Program-made: the position numbers and the translations under genes
Notes under the pieces: generated by a model
What the model saw: only the letters and a program-made list of their open reading frames with translations
Told to the model about the DNA's origin: nothing
Database searches by the model: none
DNA from: Pacificitalea sp040119125
GTDB lineage: Bacteria > Pseudomonadota > Alphaproteobacteria > Rhodobacterales > Rhodobacteraceae
Direction of reading: 5' to 3'
Assembly: GCA_040119125.1 (NCBI GenBank)
Contig: JBEDTR010000001.1
Span: 1 to 64,000, forward strand
Length of the DNA: 64,000 bases
In this document: positions 25,769 to 34,676 of the stretch, piece by piece
How positions within the stretch are numbered: position 1 is the stretch's first letter
Layout of the letters: each line of letters starts with the position of its first letter

Positions 25769-26782
25769 TCACTTGCTGGCGATTGCGACCTGTAGACTGT
25801 TCAGCATGTCGTCCATCACCACGAAATCACCGACTGTATCGCATCCGGGCAGGGTTAACCGCAGGTCCAGCGGTTCGGTCGGGGTCGGCTTGCTGTCGGT
25901 CGAAAGTTCAGCCCAGACCTCGCGCCCGCAATTGTTATAGGTGACTTCGGCCTCAACACTGATCGAGACGGCGAAATCTGCGGCGGGGGTTCGGGGGGCG
26001 GTGTAGATCTCGGCCATGCGGCCTCCGGGCAGGGTGGCATCGCCCAGCGTTTCAAAACGACCGATCCCTTGGGTCGCGCCGGCGTGCAGGTGACCCGGCA
26101 TGCCGAATTCCGCCGCGTTCTCATAGGCATTCAGCGCCAGATCCCGTTCCCCGATCCATTGCAGGGTTGTGTGGACGTAATCCGTGGCATCGGACACGTC
26201 GGCGCGGGCCTCCAGCGTGGTGCCATCGTCGAAGCGGATGCGCGTGACAGGATGGGTGGAAAGCGCGGGCATTTCGAGGCTGAGCCAGCCGTCAGCATCG
26301 GTGCGCGCGTTGAATTGCAACGGCCCTTGGGTGATTGACACCCCGGCATTGGTGCGACAGCCCGCCAGCACGGTCAGCGCCACGCGCCCCTGAGGCGCTG
26401 CTGCGGCCAGCGCATCTGCTTCGCATGCAAGGCTGTGGGGGCCGATTTCGTGATTGCCAAGTTGCGCCACCGCATCCGGGGTAGGTGCCGCGGAGGCCAG
26501 TCGCACCGGCAGATCGGTCTTGGTCAGCGGCAGCAGCGATGGAACCGGATCGGCGGGCAATTTCTGCGTGGTGAAGGTGGCGATGCGCGGAATGGCCTCC
26601 GATCCGGTTCCTGTCGGCGCGGGGCTTACAGGTTGCTGCGGTTCGGCGGCGGCACCAATGGACGCATCGACCGACGCGGCGCCGGTCGTGGCCCAAGCGT
26701 TCTGGGCCAATTGCACCGCAAAAACCACGGCCGCGAATAGTCCGCCGGCAATCAGTCCGCGTTTGATCCGTCTGCGCTCCAT
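25769..26782 (-). CDS. Membrane-anchored hypothetical protein near secA, 337 aa
   Basis: Starts MERRRIKRGLIAGGLFAAVV at ATG 26782 with a basic N-terminus and one membrane helix (about 8-28), then a Pro/Ala-rich linker to about residue 75. A periplasmic beta-rich domain follows (GCRTNAGVSITQGPLQFNARTDADGWLSL..., written here only in part) with two cysteines in its second half. Similar proteins are annotated as translocase in Rhodobacteraceae only because of their position beside secA; I see no translocase motif. A TTG at 26833 would add 17 residues. Function unknown. Confidence 0.68.
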   Translation of the reverse strand: MERRRIKRGLIAGGLFAAVVFAVQLAQNAWATTGAASVDASIGAAAEPQQPVSPAPTGTGSEAIPRIATFTTQKLPADPVPSLLPLTKTDLPVRLASAAPTPDAVAQLGNHEIGPHSLACEADALAAAAPQGRVALTVLAGCRTNAGVSITQGPLQFNARTDADGWLSLEMPALSTHPVTRIRFDDGTTLEARADVSDATDYVHTTLQWIGERDLALNAYENAAEFGMPGHLHAGATQGIGRFETLGDATLPGGRMAEIYTAPRTPAADFAVSISVEAEVTYNNCGREVWAELSTDSKPTPTEPLDLRLTLPGCDTVGDFVVMDDMLNSLQVAIASK

Positions 26783-26903
26783 TACCCTGATACTCCGCTC
26801 GGGTTGCACTGTTGCATCCGGCGTAACAGGCAATCCTGACCAAGTTATGGAGAGTTGCGCCTAATTCTTTCCTCAATGCGCATGAGCGCCGCGCGCTGGT
26901 CAT

Positions 26904-26933
26904 GAAAAAGCCCCGCCAATGCAGGCGGGGCTT
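26904..26933 (-). terminator. Intrinsic terminator of secA
   Basis: AAGCCCCGCC (26908-26917) and GGCGGGGCTT (26924-26933) form a 10-bp perfect stem; on the minus strand it is followed by a T-run. It lies 37 nt beyond the secA stop. Confidence 0.92.
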
Positions 26934-26969
26934 GGATCATGCGCTGTAACGCGATGTCAGATGCTTGGG

Positions 26970-29666
26970 TCAGACCATGCGGCCGTGGCAGTTCTTGAAC
27001 TTCTCGCCTGAGCCACAGGGGCAGGGATCATTTCGACGCGGTTCGCCCCATGTTTGTGGGTCGGTTTCGTCAAAACCCTCGATCAGCGGTTTCGGCCCGC
27101 CAGCGTCGGGGCCACCCTCGGCCTGCTGATCCAGTTCTTTGCGCTGCGCCACGAGTTGCTGCATCATCTTGGCCTGCTCCTCGGCGGAGATCGGGCGGAT
27201 ACGAGACAGTTTCTGCGTCACTTCGGTGCGGAGCCCGTCGAGCAAGCCTTCGAACAACTGGAACGATTCGTTTTTATATTCGTTCAGCGGATCACGCTGG
27301 GCATAGCCCCGGAACCCGACGACCGAGCGCAGATGTTCCAGCGTCAACAGATGCTCGCGCCATTTCTGGTCGATGGTCTGTAGCAGAACCTGTTTTTCGA
27401 TGGTGCGCATGGTTTCGTCGCCAAACGCTTCGGCTTTCTCGGCCATGAAACGATCTGTTTCGGTCTCCAGCCGCTCGCGGACGGTCTCGTCGTCGACGCC
27501 GTCTTCGTCACCCCATTCGGTGATCGGCAGGTTCAGGCCCAGATTCTCAGCGACCTCGGCTTGCAGACGCTCCATTTCCCACTGATCGGCGTAGGATTTG
27601 GCGGGCATGCATTCATCGACCAGATCGTCGATCACCTGATGACGCATGTCGCGGACGATCTCGGAAAGGTCTTTGCTTTCCATAATCTCACGACGCTGGG
27701 CAAAGATGACCTTCCGCTGGTCGTTCATCACATCGTCGAATTTCAGCAGATGCTTACGGATGTCGAAGTTGCGGCCTTCGACCTTGGCTTGCGCCTTTTC
27801 CAACGACTTGTTCACCCATGGGTGCACAATGGCTTCGCCGTCCTTCATGCCGAGCGAGGATAGAACCTTATCCAGACGCTCAGACCCGAAGATCCGCATC
27901 AGGTCGTCTTCCAAAGACAGGAAGAAGGCCGAGCGACCGGGGTCGCCCTGACGCCCGGAACGACCGCGCAGCTGGTTGTCGATACGGCGGCTTTCATGCC
28001 GTTCGGTGGCCAGCACGAAGAGACCGCCTGCTTCGAGCACACGCTGTTTTTCGTCGGCGACCGTGGCTTCCATCTGCTTGCGCAGCTCTTCCGGGTCGGC
28101 TTCGGGATTGGCAGCGAGCGCTTCGAAAACCTGCATTTCGACATTGCCGCCAAGCTGAATATCGGTGCCGCGCCCGGCCATGTTGGTGGCGATGGTCACG
28201 GCGCCAAACTTGCCCGCATCGGCGATGATCTGTGCTTCCTGTTCGTGCTGACGCGCGTTCAGGACGTTATGCGGGACACCTTCGGCTTGCAGCAGCTGCG
28301 ACAGGAATTCGGATTTTTCAATCGAGGTGGTGCCGACCAGCGCCGGCTGACCCTTCTCATGGGCAACCTTGATTTCCTGCACGATGGCGTCGAATTTTTC
28401 CTTCGCCGTGCGATAGACCGCGTCATGTTCGTCCTGACGGGCGATGCCGCGGTTGGTCGGCACCTCAACGACGCCAAGGCCGTAGATCTCGGCAAATTCC
28501 TCGGCTTCGGTGGTGCCCGTGCCGGTCATGCCGGCCAGCTTGTCGTAGAGCCGGAAGTAATTTTGGAATGTGACAGAGGCGAGGGTCACGTTCTCGGGCT
28601 TGATGTCGAGCCCTTCCTTCGCCTCGATCGCCTGATGCAGGCCGTCGGACAGGCGACGCCCGACCATCATGCGGCCGGTGAATTCGTCGATCAGCATCAC
28701 CTCGCCGTCGCGGACGATATAGTCCTTGTCGCGGGTGAACATCTTATGCGCCTTCAACGCCTGCGTGGCGTGATGGACAATCGATGTGCTTTCGGGATCA
28801 TAAAGCGACTGCGCCTCGGGCAGGATACCCGCGTCGTGCAGCAGCTTCTCCATCGTTTCGTTGCCGTCATCGGTGAAGGTCACGTTGCGCTGTTTTTCAT
28901 CCAGCACATAATGCTCTTCGGTCAGCTGCGGCACGATCAGGTCGACGGATTTGTAAAGCTCGGAGCGGTCCGTGCTTGGCCCGGAAATGATCAGCGGGGT
29001 GCGGGCTTCGTCGATCAGGATCGAGTCGACCTCATCCACGATGGCGAAGTTATGTGGCCGCTGGGCCATTTCCTTCAGGTCCGACTTCATGTTGTCGCGC
29101 AGGTAGTCAAAACCCAGCTCGTTATTCGTGGCATAGGTCACGTCGGCCTGATAGGCCTCGCGCTTCTCGCCATCGGGCTGCTGGGGGTAGACCACGCCGG
29201 TGGTGAGGCCAAGCGCGCCGTAGACCTTCGACATCCATTCCGCATCGCGCCGCGCGAGGTAGTCGTTGACGGTCACGATATGCACGCCCTTGCCGGACAG
29301 CGCGTTGAGATAGGCGGGGAAGGTGGCGACGAGCGTCTTGCCCTCGCCGGTTTTCATTTCCGCGATATTGCCCTGATGCAGGAAAATCCCGCCCATCAGC
29401 TGCACATCGAAAGCGCGCAGGCCGAGGGCGCGACGTGCGCCTTCGCGGCAGTTGGCAAAGGCTTCGGGCAGCAGGTCGTCAAGGCTTTCGCCGTTGCGCG
29501 CCCGCTCCGACAGCGCCTTCGTCCTCTCCTTGATCCCCTCATCCGTGAGTTTCTCGAACTCAGGCTCCAGCGCGTTTATCTGCGCGACCAGGGGCAGGGT
29601 TGTCTTTACTTTGCGGTCGTTCGGCGTGCCGAAGACCTTTTTCGCGATCGATCCGATCCCAAGCAT
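26970..29666 (-). CDS. secA: Preprotein translocase ATPase SecA, 898 aa
   Basis: Motor of Sec-dependent export. Helicase-like motor with Walker A MKTGEGKTLVA, DEVDSILIDEARTPLIISGP, and the second nucleotide-binding fold with NMAGRGTDIQLGGN and GRSGRQGDPG. The C-terminal zinc-binding tail RRNDPCPCGSGEKFKNCHG is complete. Full family length. Divergent from the parvulin gene across 190 bp, with its own terminator downstream. Confidence 0.99.
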   Translation of the reverse strand: MLGIGSIAKKVFGTPNDRKVKTTLPLVAQINALEPEFEKLTDEGIKERTKALSERARNGESLDDLLPEAFANCREGARRALGLRAFDVQLMGGIFLHQGNIAEMKTGEGKTLVATFPAYLNALSGKGVHIVTVNDYLARRDAEWMSKVYGALGLTTGVVYPQQPDGEKREAYQADVTYATNNELGFDYLRDNMKSDLKEMAQRPHNFAIVDEVDSILIDEARTPLIISGPSTDRSELYKSVDLIVPQLTEEHYVLDEKQRNVTFTDDGNETMEKLLHDAGILPEAQSLYDPESTSIVHHATQALKAHKMFTRDKDYIVRDGEVMLIDEFTGRMMVGRRLSDGLHQAIEAKEGLDIKPENVTLASVTFQNYFRLYDKLAGMTGTGTTEAEEFAEIYGLGVVEVPTNRGIARQDEHDAVYRTAKEKFDAIVQEIKVAHEKGQPALVGTTSIEKSEFLSQLLQAEGVPHNVLNARQHEQEAQIIADAGKFGAVTIATNMAGRGTDIQLGGNVEMQVFEALAANPEADPEELRKQMEATVADEKQRVLEAGGLFVLATERHESRRIDNQLRGRSGRQGDPGRSAFFLSLEDDLMRIFGSERLDKVLSSLGMKDGEAIVHPWVNKSLEKAQAKVEGRNFDIRKHLLKFDDVMNDQRKVIFAQRREIMESKDLSEIVRDMRHQVIDDLVDECMPAKSYADQWEMERLQAEVAENLGLNLPITEWGDEDGVDDETVRERLETETDRFMAEKAEAFGDETMRTIEKQVLLQTIDQKWREHLLTLEHLRSVVGFRGYAQRDPLNEYKNESFQLFEGLLDGLRTEVTQKLSRIRPISAEEQAKMMQQLVAQRKELDQQAEGGPDAGGPKPLIEGFDETDPQTWGEPRRNDPCPCGSGEKFKNCHGRMV

Positions 29667-29856
29667 GTTTTCTCCGACTGCCTAGCCTGACGCGGTTGTG
29701 TCTTACCTGTGTCCGGAAGTTGCCTTGCCCGCCCCTCCCGGCGGCCCTAGAAAGTCGGGGGATGAAGACGGGCCCGGCATTGCGGACCAATCGCGATGTA
29801 AGCGCCCGCCCCCATAGTGTCAACGTCGCCCCCGCGGCGGCCGAAAGGAGAGATAC

Positions 29857-30783
29857 ATGCTCGACCCCAAGAAAATCTGGTGTGCCGGTGTAATCGCGGT
29901 CGGTCTGACCGCGCCGCTTCACGCGCAGGACGCCCAGACCGGGACCGAGGCTCAGGACACGGCTGAGGCCACTACCCAAGATACGGACAGCAGCGCCGAG
30001 CCCGCGCGCGATGTCACCGTTGACACCGTGGTGGCGACCGTCGGCGGCACCGATATCACCATCGGCCACCTGATCGTTGCGCGCGGCACTTTGCCCCAGC
30101 AGTATCAGCAACTTCCCGATGAGGCGCTGTTTGCCGGGTTGCTCGACCAGCTGGTGCAGCAGAACGCGCTGGCCCAAACCATGACCGGCGATCTGAACAA
30201 GCGGGCGCAGCTGGCGCTCGACAACCAGAACAGCGGCTTTCTTGCCGGTGCAGTTCTGGAAGATGCGGCGCAGGATGCCGTCACCGATGAGGCCGTGCAG
30301 ACGGCCTATGACGCGCGTTTCGCCGATGCTGAGCCGACGCAGGAATTTAACGCGGCGCATATCCTCGTCGAATCCGAGGAAGAGGCCAACACCGTCAAGC
30401 AGGAGCTTGAGGATGGCGCCGATTTCGCAGAACTCGCCAAGGAGAAATCGACCGGCCCCTCCGGTCCGAGCGGTGGCGCATTGGGTTGGTTCAGCCCCGG
30501 CATGATGGTGCCGGAATTCGAGCAGGCCGTGATGGAACTGGAACCGGGCGCCGTGTCCGATCCGGTGCAGACCCAGTTCGGTTGGCATGTCGTGAAGCTG
30601 AACGAGACCCGCATGCAGGACGCCCCGCCGCTGGATGATGTCCGTGCGGAGATCGAGGCCGAGCTGGAGCGCGCCGCTGTCGAAGCACGCGTGGCGGAAA
30701 TTGTCGAAGGCGCCGAGATCGAAAAATCGATTGAAGGTATCGACCCGTCCGTGCTCAGCCAATACGACCTACTTGAAGAGTGA
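29857..30783 (+). CDS. Periplasmic parvulin-type peptidyl-prolyl isomerase, 308 aa
   Basis: Signal peptide (CAGVIAVGLTAPLHAQ), an acidic Asp/Thr-rich spacer (about 25-50), a SurA-like N-terminal helical region (50-150) and one PpiC/parvulin domain (about 155-255: EFNAAHILVESEEEANTV, GPSGGALGWFSPGMMVPEFE, VQTQFGWHVVKLNE). It probably helps fold exported proteins; divergent to secA, which fits that role. SD AAAGGAGA precedes ATG 29857. argJ follows 22 nt later. Confidence 0.93.
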   Translation: MLDPKKIWCAGVIAVGLTAPLHAQDAQTGTEAQDTAEATTQDTDSSAEPARDVTVDTVVATVGGTDITIGHLIVARGTLPQQYQQLPDEALFAGLLDQLVQQNALAQTMTGDLNKRAQLALDNQNSGFLAGAVLEDAAQDAVTDEAVQTAYDARFADAEPTQEFNAAHILVESEEEANTVKQELEDGADFAELAKEKSTGPSGPSGGALGWFSPGMMVPEFEQAVMELEPGAVSDPVQTQFGWHVVKLNETRMQDAPPLDDVRAEIEAELERAAVEARVAEIVEGAEIEKSIEGIDPSVLSQYDLLEE

Positions 30784-30805
30784 CACCCGAAAGGCCCTGA
30801 CAACG

Positions 30806-32056
30806 ATGGCTTCCAAACTGCCCGTCTCGCCGCTGGCGCCCGCCAGCTTCCCAAGGCTTCCAGAGATCGGCGGGGTGGAATTTTCCGCCATCGCGGCCGG
30901 GGTCCGATATCAGGGCCGGACCGACGTCATGTTGGTCCGGCTCACCCCCGGCAGCGCAATCGCCGGGGCCTTCACCCGCTCCGCCACCCGCGCGGCGCCG
31001 GTGCTTGATTGCGAGGCCAAGCTGGCGCTGACCGCCAGCCCCGGCGCGGGCGCGGCGATCTTGGTGAACTCCGGCAATGCCAATGCATTCACTGGGGCCA
31101 ATGGCGCAGATGCCGTGGCCGAAATTTGCGCCGCCGTGGCAGAGGCCACAAACGTGCCCGAGGCGCGGGTCTATACCGCTTCCACCGGCGTGATCGGGGA
31201 AAAGCTGCCCGTCGAACGGATCACCTCGGCGATCGCCACGCTGGCCGACACCTTGTCGCCGGCCGGGATCGAGGAAGCCGCTCAGGCAATCATGACCACC
31301 GACACATTTGCCAAGGGCGCACAGGCGCAGGTCGATCTGCCCGGCGGCCCGGTGCGTATCGCTGGCATCGCGAAAGGCTCTGGCATGATCGCGCCGGATA
31401 TGGCGACGATGCTGGTCTATATCTTCACGGATGCAAATATCGCTCAGCCGTGTTTGCAGCAGATGCTGTCGCAACTGACCGAAACCACGTTCAACGCAAT
31501 CACCGTCGACGGCGATACATCAACGTCGGATTCGCTGATCCTTGCCGCCACGGGCGCGGCGGGCAATGCGCAGATCACCGATGCTAACAGCGCAGAGGGC
31601 GCCGCGTTCCGCGCCGGCCTGGCCGAGGTGATGACCGATCTGGCGCATCAAGTGGTCCGGGACGGCGAAGGCGCGACCAAATTCGTCGAAATCGCCGTGA
31701 CCGGCGCGCAATCCGATGCGGATGCCAAGGCTGTCGCAATGTCGGTCGCAAATTCGCCGCTGGTGAAGACTGCCTTCGCGGGCGAGGATCCAAACTGGGG
31801 CCGCATCGTCGCAGCCGTGGGCAAATCCGGCGCGGTGGCTGACCGGGATCGTCTGTCGATCCGGTTTGGCGACATTCTCGTGGCTGAGAACGGCTGGGTC
31901 TCCCCCGATTATCGCGAAGACGACGGGGCCGCATATATGAAGAACCAAGACCTGCGTGTCGGCATCGATCTGGGGGTGGGGACAGGCGCCTTCACCGCGT
32001 GGACCTGCGATCTGACCGCGCAGTATATCGCGATCAATGCGGATTACCGGTCATGA
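30806..32056 (+). CDS. argJ: Bifunctional ornithine acetyltransferase / N-acetylglutamate synthase, 416 aa
   Basis: Recycles the acetyl group in arginine synthesis. Self-cleaving precursor: the cleavage site is in KGSGMIAPDMATMLVYIFTD, between Ala and the nucleophilic Thr. Also seen: VNSGNANAFTGANG, STGVIGEKLPVERI, TFNAITVDGDTSTSDS and the C-terminal FTAWTCDLTAQYIAINADYRS. It precedes mutT with a 4-nt overlap (ATGA). Confidence 0.97.
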   Translation: MASKLPVSPLAPASFPRLPEIGGVEFSAIAAGVRYQGRTDVMLVRLTPGSAIAGAFTRSATRAAPVLDCEAKLALTASPGAGAAILVNSGNANAFTGANGADAVAEICAAVAEATNVPEARVYTASTGVIGEKLPVERITSAIATLADTLSPAGIEEAAQAIMTTDTFAKGAQAQVDLPGGPVRIAGIAKGSGMIAPDMATMLVYIFTDANIAQPCLQQMLSQLTETTFNAITVDGDTSTSDSLILAATGAAGNAQITDANSAEGAAFRAGLAEVMTDLAHQVVRDGEGATKFVEIAVTGAQSDADAKAVAMSVANSPLVKTAFAGEDPNWGRIVAAVGKSGAVADRDRLSIRFGDILVAENGWVSPDYREDDGAAYMKNQDLRVGIDLGVGTGAFTAWTCDLTAQYIAINADYRS

Positions 32057-32451
32057 AACTGGTTCTCGTTTCCGCCGTCGCGCTGATCGACACGGATGGC
32101 CGGGTGCTGCTCGCGCAGCGCCCGGAGGGCAAGTCGATGGCAGGTTTGTGGGAATTTCCTGGAGGCAAGGTCGAGCCGGGCGAAACCCCCGAACAGGCCT
32201 TGATCCGCGAGTTGCAGGAAGAGCTGGGTATAGACACATGGGAAAGCTGTCTGGCGCCGCTGACCTTTGCCAGCCACGGCTATGACAGCTTCCACCTGAT
32301 GATGCCGGTTTTCGCCTGCCGCAAATGGCAAGGCACACCGCAGTCGCGGGAAGGGCAGGCGTTGAAGTGGGTGCGACCGTCTGAGCTACGCGACTATCCC
32401 ATGCCGCCCGCTGATATCCCGCTGATTCCGGTGCTCAGGGACTGGCTCTGA
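32053..32451 (+). CDS. mutT: 8-oxo-dGTP diphosphatase MutT, 132 aa
   Basis: Nudix hydrolase that sanitises oxidised nucleotides. Nudix box GGKVEPGETPEQALIRELQEELG (residues 37-59; written here in parts as GGKVEPGET and RELQEELG). LWEFPGG before it is the MutT hallmark. Start overlaps the argJ stop by 4 nt, so translation is coupled; argJ-mutT adjacency is common in this order. Confidence 0.93.
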   Translation: MKLVLVSAVALIDTDGRVLLAQRPEGKSMAGLWEFPGGKVEPGETPEQALIRELQEELGIDTWESCLAPLTFASHGYDSFHLMMPVFACRKWQGTPQSREGQALKWVRPSELRDYPMPPADIPLIPVLRDWL

Positions 32452-32567
32452 TCGCCGCGCTGGGCATCGAGGGATTGGGGCTCAACACATCTCCCCGTCT
32501 TCGGGTTCCGAAAAATGTGACCTTTTGAACAAAATTTCCCCTAGTTTTCGCTAAGAGGTTAATATTT

Positions 32568-32584
32568 GTTCGTGATTTGCGAAC
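32568..32584. repeat. GTTCG-N7-CGAAC inverted repeat upstream of a small-protein gene
   Basis: GTTCG (32568-32572), seven bases, CGAAC (32580-32584). It lies 46 nt before the start of a 45-aa ORF, in an AT-rich segment that probably holds its promoter. Unlike the SOS box at 53285 it is inverted, not directly repeated, so LexA is not an obvious ligand. Confidence 0.45.
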
Positions 32585-32630
32585 GATTGCCCAGTATGAA
32601 AGCTATAGGACAGCAGTTGGAGGGCAAAAC

Positions 32631-32768
32631 ATGCTTCGGACTATCACGGTGGGGACCTGTGTTTCCGTTCAGGGAACATTCGTTCGTCAACTCGACAACG
32701 GGAAGATCGTCGTGCGGGTCGGAGAGCGCGATTATGCGGGTTCCGCTGTCGGCGCGAAGGTCGCCTGA
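32631..32768 (+). CDS. Conserved small protein, 45 aa
   Basis: A short ORF with a very good ribosome site (GGAGGG, 6 nt spacing before ATG 32631), its own AT-rich promoter region and a strong terminator right after it, so it is an independent transcription unit. The product begins MLRTITVGTCVSVQGTFVRQ and continues with a Val-rich beta-like half (KIVVRVGERDYAG). The pattern suggests a small beta-barrel. I believe similar short proteins occur across Rhodobacteraceae but cannot name a family. Function unknown. Confidence 0.75.
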   Translation: MLRTITVGTCVSVQGTFVRQLDNGKIVVRVGERDYAGSAVGAKVA

Positions 32769-32813
32769 ACTTATAGATTTCCTCATTTGCCGCTTATGCG
32801 GTGCCTGAGACGC

Positions 32814-32844
32814 AAACGCCGGCAGGGGGATCTGCCGGCGTTTT
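32814..32844 (+). terminator. Intrinsic terminator after the 45-aa gene
   Basis: AAACGCCGGCAG (32814-32825), loop GGGGAT, CTGCCGGCGTTT (32832-32843), then TTG. A 12-bp perfect stem ending in a T-run; the A-run on the other side lets it also serve the convergent NYN gene. Confidence 0.93.
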
Positions 32845-32941
32845 GCTATGGTGGGGTAGGTGATGCCGGATGAGGCGCAGGGCTGGTGGTCGGCCTCATA
32901 CCAAGCGGCTGCCCGGATCTGCTTCGGAGGAGTGCCGCTCG

Positions 32942-33517
32942 TTACTCGACCGACACTTCTTCCGCATTCGCGGGTTCCGGGCGAGGCTCGCGGGGCAGGC
33001 GCCCGATGACTTCCTTCAGGTCGTTCAATTCGATGAAGTTGTCAGCCTGGCGGCGCAACTCATCCGCGATCATCGGCGGCTGCGAGCGGATCGTGGAGAC
33101 GACCGACACGCGCACACCGGACCGTTGCAGGCTTTCGACCAGCGGACGGAAATCGCCATCACCGGAAAACAGCACGACGTGATCGACATGCGGGGCCAGC
33201 TCCATCGCATCGACCGTCAGTTCGATATCCATGTTGCCTTTGACCTTCCGGCGGCCTTGGCTGTCGGTGTATTCCTTGGCCGGTTTGGTGACCATCGAGA
33301 AGCCGTTGTAATTCAGCCAGTCGACCAACGGGCGAATGGGCGAATACTCGTCGTTCTCCAGCAGGGCGGTGTAGTAGAACGCGCGCAGCAGCTTGCCGCG
33401 GCGCATGAATTCCTGCCGCAGCAATTTGTAGTCGATGTCGAAGCCTAGCGCCTTGGCTGCGGCATATAAATTCGAGCCGTCAATGAACAGCGCCAGTCGC
33501 TCGTCTCTGTAGAACAT
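32942..33517 (-). CDS. NYN-domain (LabA/DUF88) putative ribonuclease, 191 aa
   Basis: PIN-like NYN domain: ALFIDGSNLYAAAKALG supplies the first Asp, VKGNMDIELTVDAMELA the middle Asp pair, and HVVLFSGDGDFRPLVE the last acidic cluster, so the metal site is complete. An acidic tail ends the protein. LabA-type NYN proteins are putative RNA-processing nucleases. ATG 33517 has AAGGAT upstream. It is divergent from folK; the spacer of about 100 bp must hold both promoters. Confidence 0.9.
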   Translation of the reverse strand: MFYRDERLALFIDGSNLYAAAKALGFDIDYKLLRQEFMRRGKLLRAFYYTALLENDEYSPIRPLVDWLNYNGFSMVTKPAKEYTDSQGRRKVKGNMDIELTVDAMELAPHVDHVVLFSGDGDFRPLVESLQRSGVRVSVVSTIRSQPPMIADELRRQADNFIELNDLKEVIGRLPREPRPEPANAEEVSVE

Positions 33518-33619
33518 CAAATATCCTTTCGATATACGCGCCGGTGACGGCAACCTCGTGAGTGGCTGAGGCGACCGCTGCCATGTTTGGCGCTCGCGGG
33601 AAAATAGAGGCAGAACAAA

Positions 33620-34222
33620 ATGGTGCAACCCTCTGAAAAGTCACAAACGGGTTCCGTTTCGTTAATTGCGCTTGGCTCAAACGCGACGTCGTGCTTCGGG
33701 GTTCCTTACGACACGGTGCGCCGGGCTGTGACTGCGCTGGCCGATGCCGGGCTTACGGTTGTGGCGCAGAGCCGGTTTTACCGCACACCCGCCTTTCCTG
33801 CCGGGATTGGCGAGGATTTTGTGAATGCAGTCGTGCAGCTTCGGTCAGATCACGACGCGCCAGCGATGCTGGAACTGCTTCATCGTATCGAAGCGGACTT
33901 CGGACGGCACCGCACGATCAGATGGGGGGCACGCACACTTGATCTGGATTTGCTCGACCATGACGGGGCGGTGCACCCCGATCATGCCGGGTGGCAGGCG
34001 TGGCGCGATCTTACGCTGGACCAGCAGCGGGTGCAGACCCCTGAGCAATTGATCCTGCCGCATCCGCGCGTGCAGGATCGGGCCTTTGTGCTGGTGCCAC
34101 TGGCGGATGTGGCGCCTGATTGGCGTCATCCTGTCACCGCGTTGAGCGCTCAACAGATGCTCGACGCGCTTCCGCACGAGCATTTGACCGGAATTACACC
34201 GCTTTCTCCGGCGGATCATTAG
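33620..34222 (+). CDS. folK: 6-hydroxymethyl-7,8-dihydropterin pyrophosphokinase, 200 aa
   Basis: Pyrophosphorylates the pterin in folate synthesis. SLIALGSNATS at the start, RFYRTPAFPA, FVNAVVQL, and the HPPK signature RWGARTLDLDLLDHDG with its metal-binding aspartates; LPHPRVQDRAFVLVPLADVAP follows. Longer than E. coli FolK (159 aa), with the extra residues in the loop after DLDLL, as in many alphaproteobacteria. Upstream of rpoZ by 70 nt. Confidence 0.95.
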   Translation: MVQPSEKSQTGSVSLIALGSNATSCFGVPYDTVRRAVTALADAGLTVVAQSRFYRTPAFPAGIGEDFVNAVVQLRSDHDAPAMLELLHRIEADFGRHRTIRWGARTLDLDLLDHDGAVHPDHAGWQAWRDLTLDQQRVQTPEQLILPHPRVQDRAFVLVPLADVAPDWRHPVTALSAQQMLDALPHEHLTGITPLSPADH

Positions 34223-34292
34223 GGCTAGTCCTTGTCAATCCCTGATTCGACCCTTAGTAGTCGGGGTTCGATTTTCCGTATTGGAGTGACCA

Positions 34293-34655
34293 ATGGCCCG
34301 TGTGACGGTTGAAGACTGCGTTGACAAGGTTCCGAACCGGTTCGAACTGGTGATGCTCGCCGCTCATCGGGCGCGCGAAATCTCGTCCGGCGGTCAGCTG
34401 ACTGTCGATCGCGACAACGACAAGAACCCCGTTGTGTCCTTGCGCGAGATCGCTGAGGAAACCCAGCAGGCCGATGCCCTGCGGGAGCGCATGATCGAGA
34501 GCCACCAGACCCAGATCGAGGTCGACGAGCCCGAAGAGGACTCGATGGCCCTGCTCATGGGGGCCGGTGCCGAATCCGCTGATAAACCTGCTCAGGACGA
34601 TATGTCCGAGGAAAAACTGCTGCGCGCCCTGATGGAAGCGCAGGAGCCTAAGTAA
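34293..34655 (+). CDS. rpoZ: RNA polymerase omega subunit, 120 aa
   Basis: MARVTVEDCVDKVPNRFELV and MLAAHRAREISSGGQLTVD are the core omega motifs, and KNPVVSLREIAEE closes the conserved region. The C-terminal extension (about 65-120) is acidic. Followed after 21 nt by the (p)ppGpp synthetase/hydrolase gene; since omega forms part of the ppGpp site on RNA polymerase, the pairing is meaningful. Confidence 0.97.
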   Translation: MARVTVEDCVDKVPNRFELVMLAAHRAREISSGGQLTVDRDNDKNPVVSLREIAEETQQADALRERMIESHQTQIEVDEPEEDSMALLMGAGAESADKPAQDDMSEEKLLRALMEAQEPK

Positions 34656-34676
34656 AACGCTGAAGGACGAGGGCGC

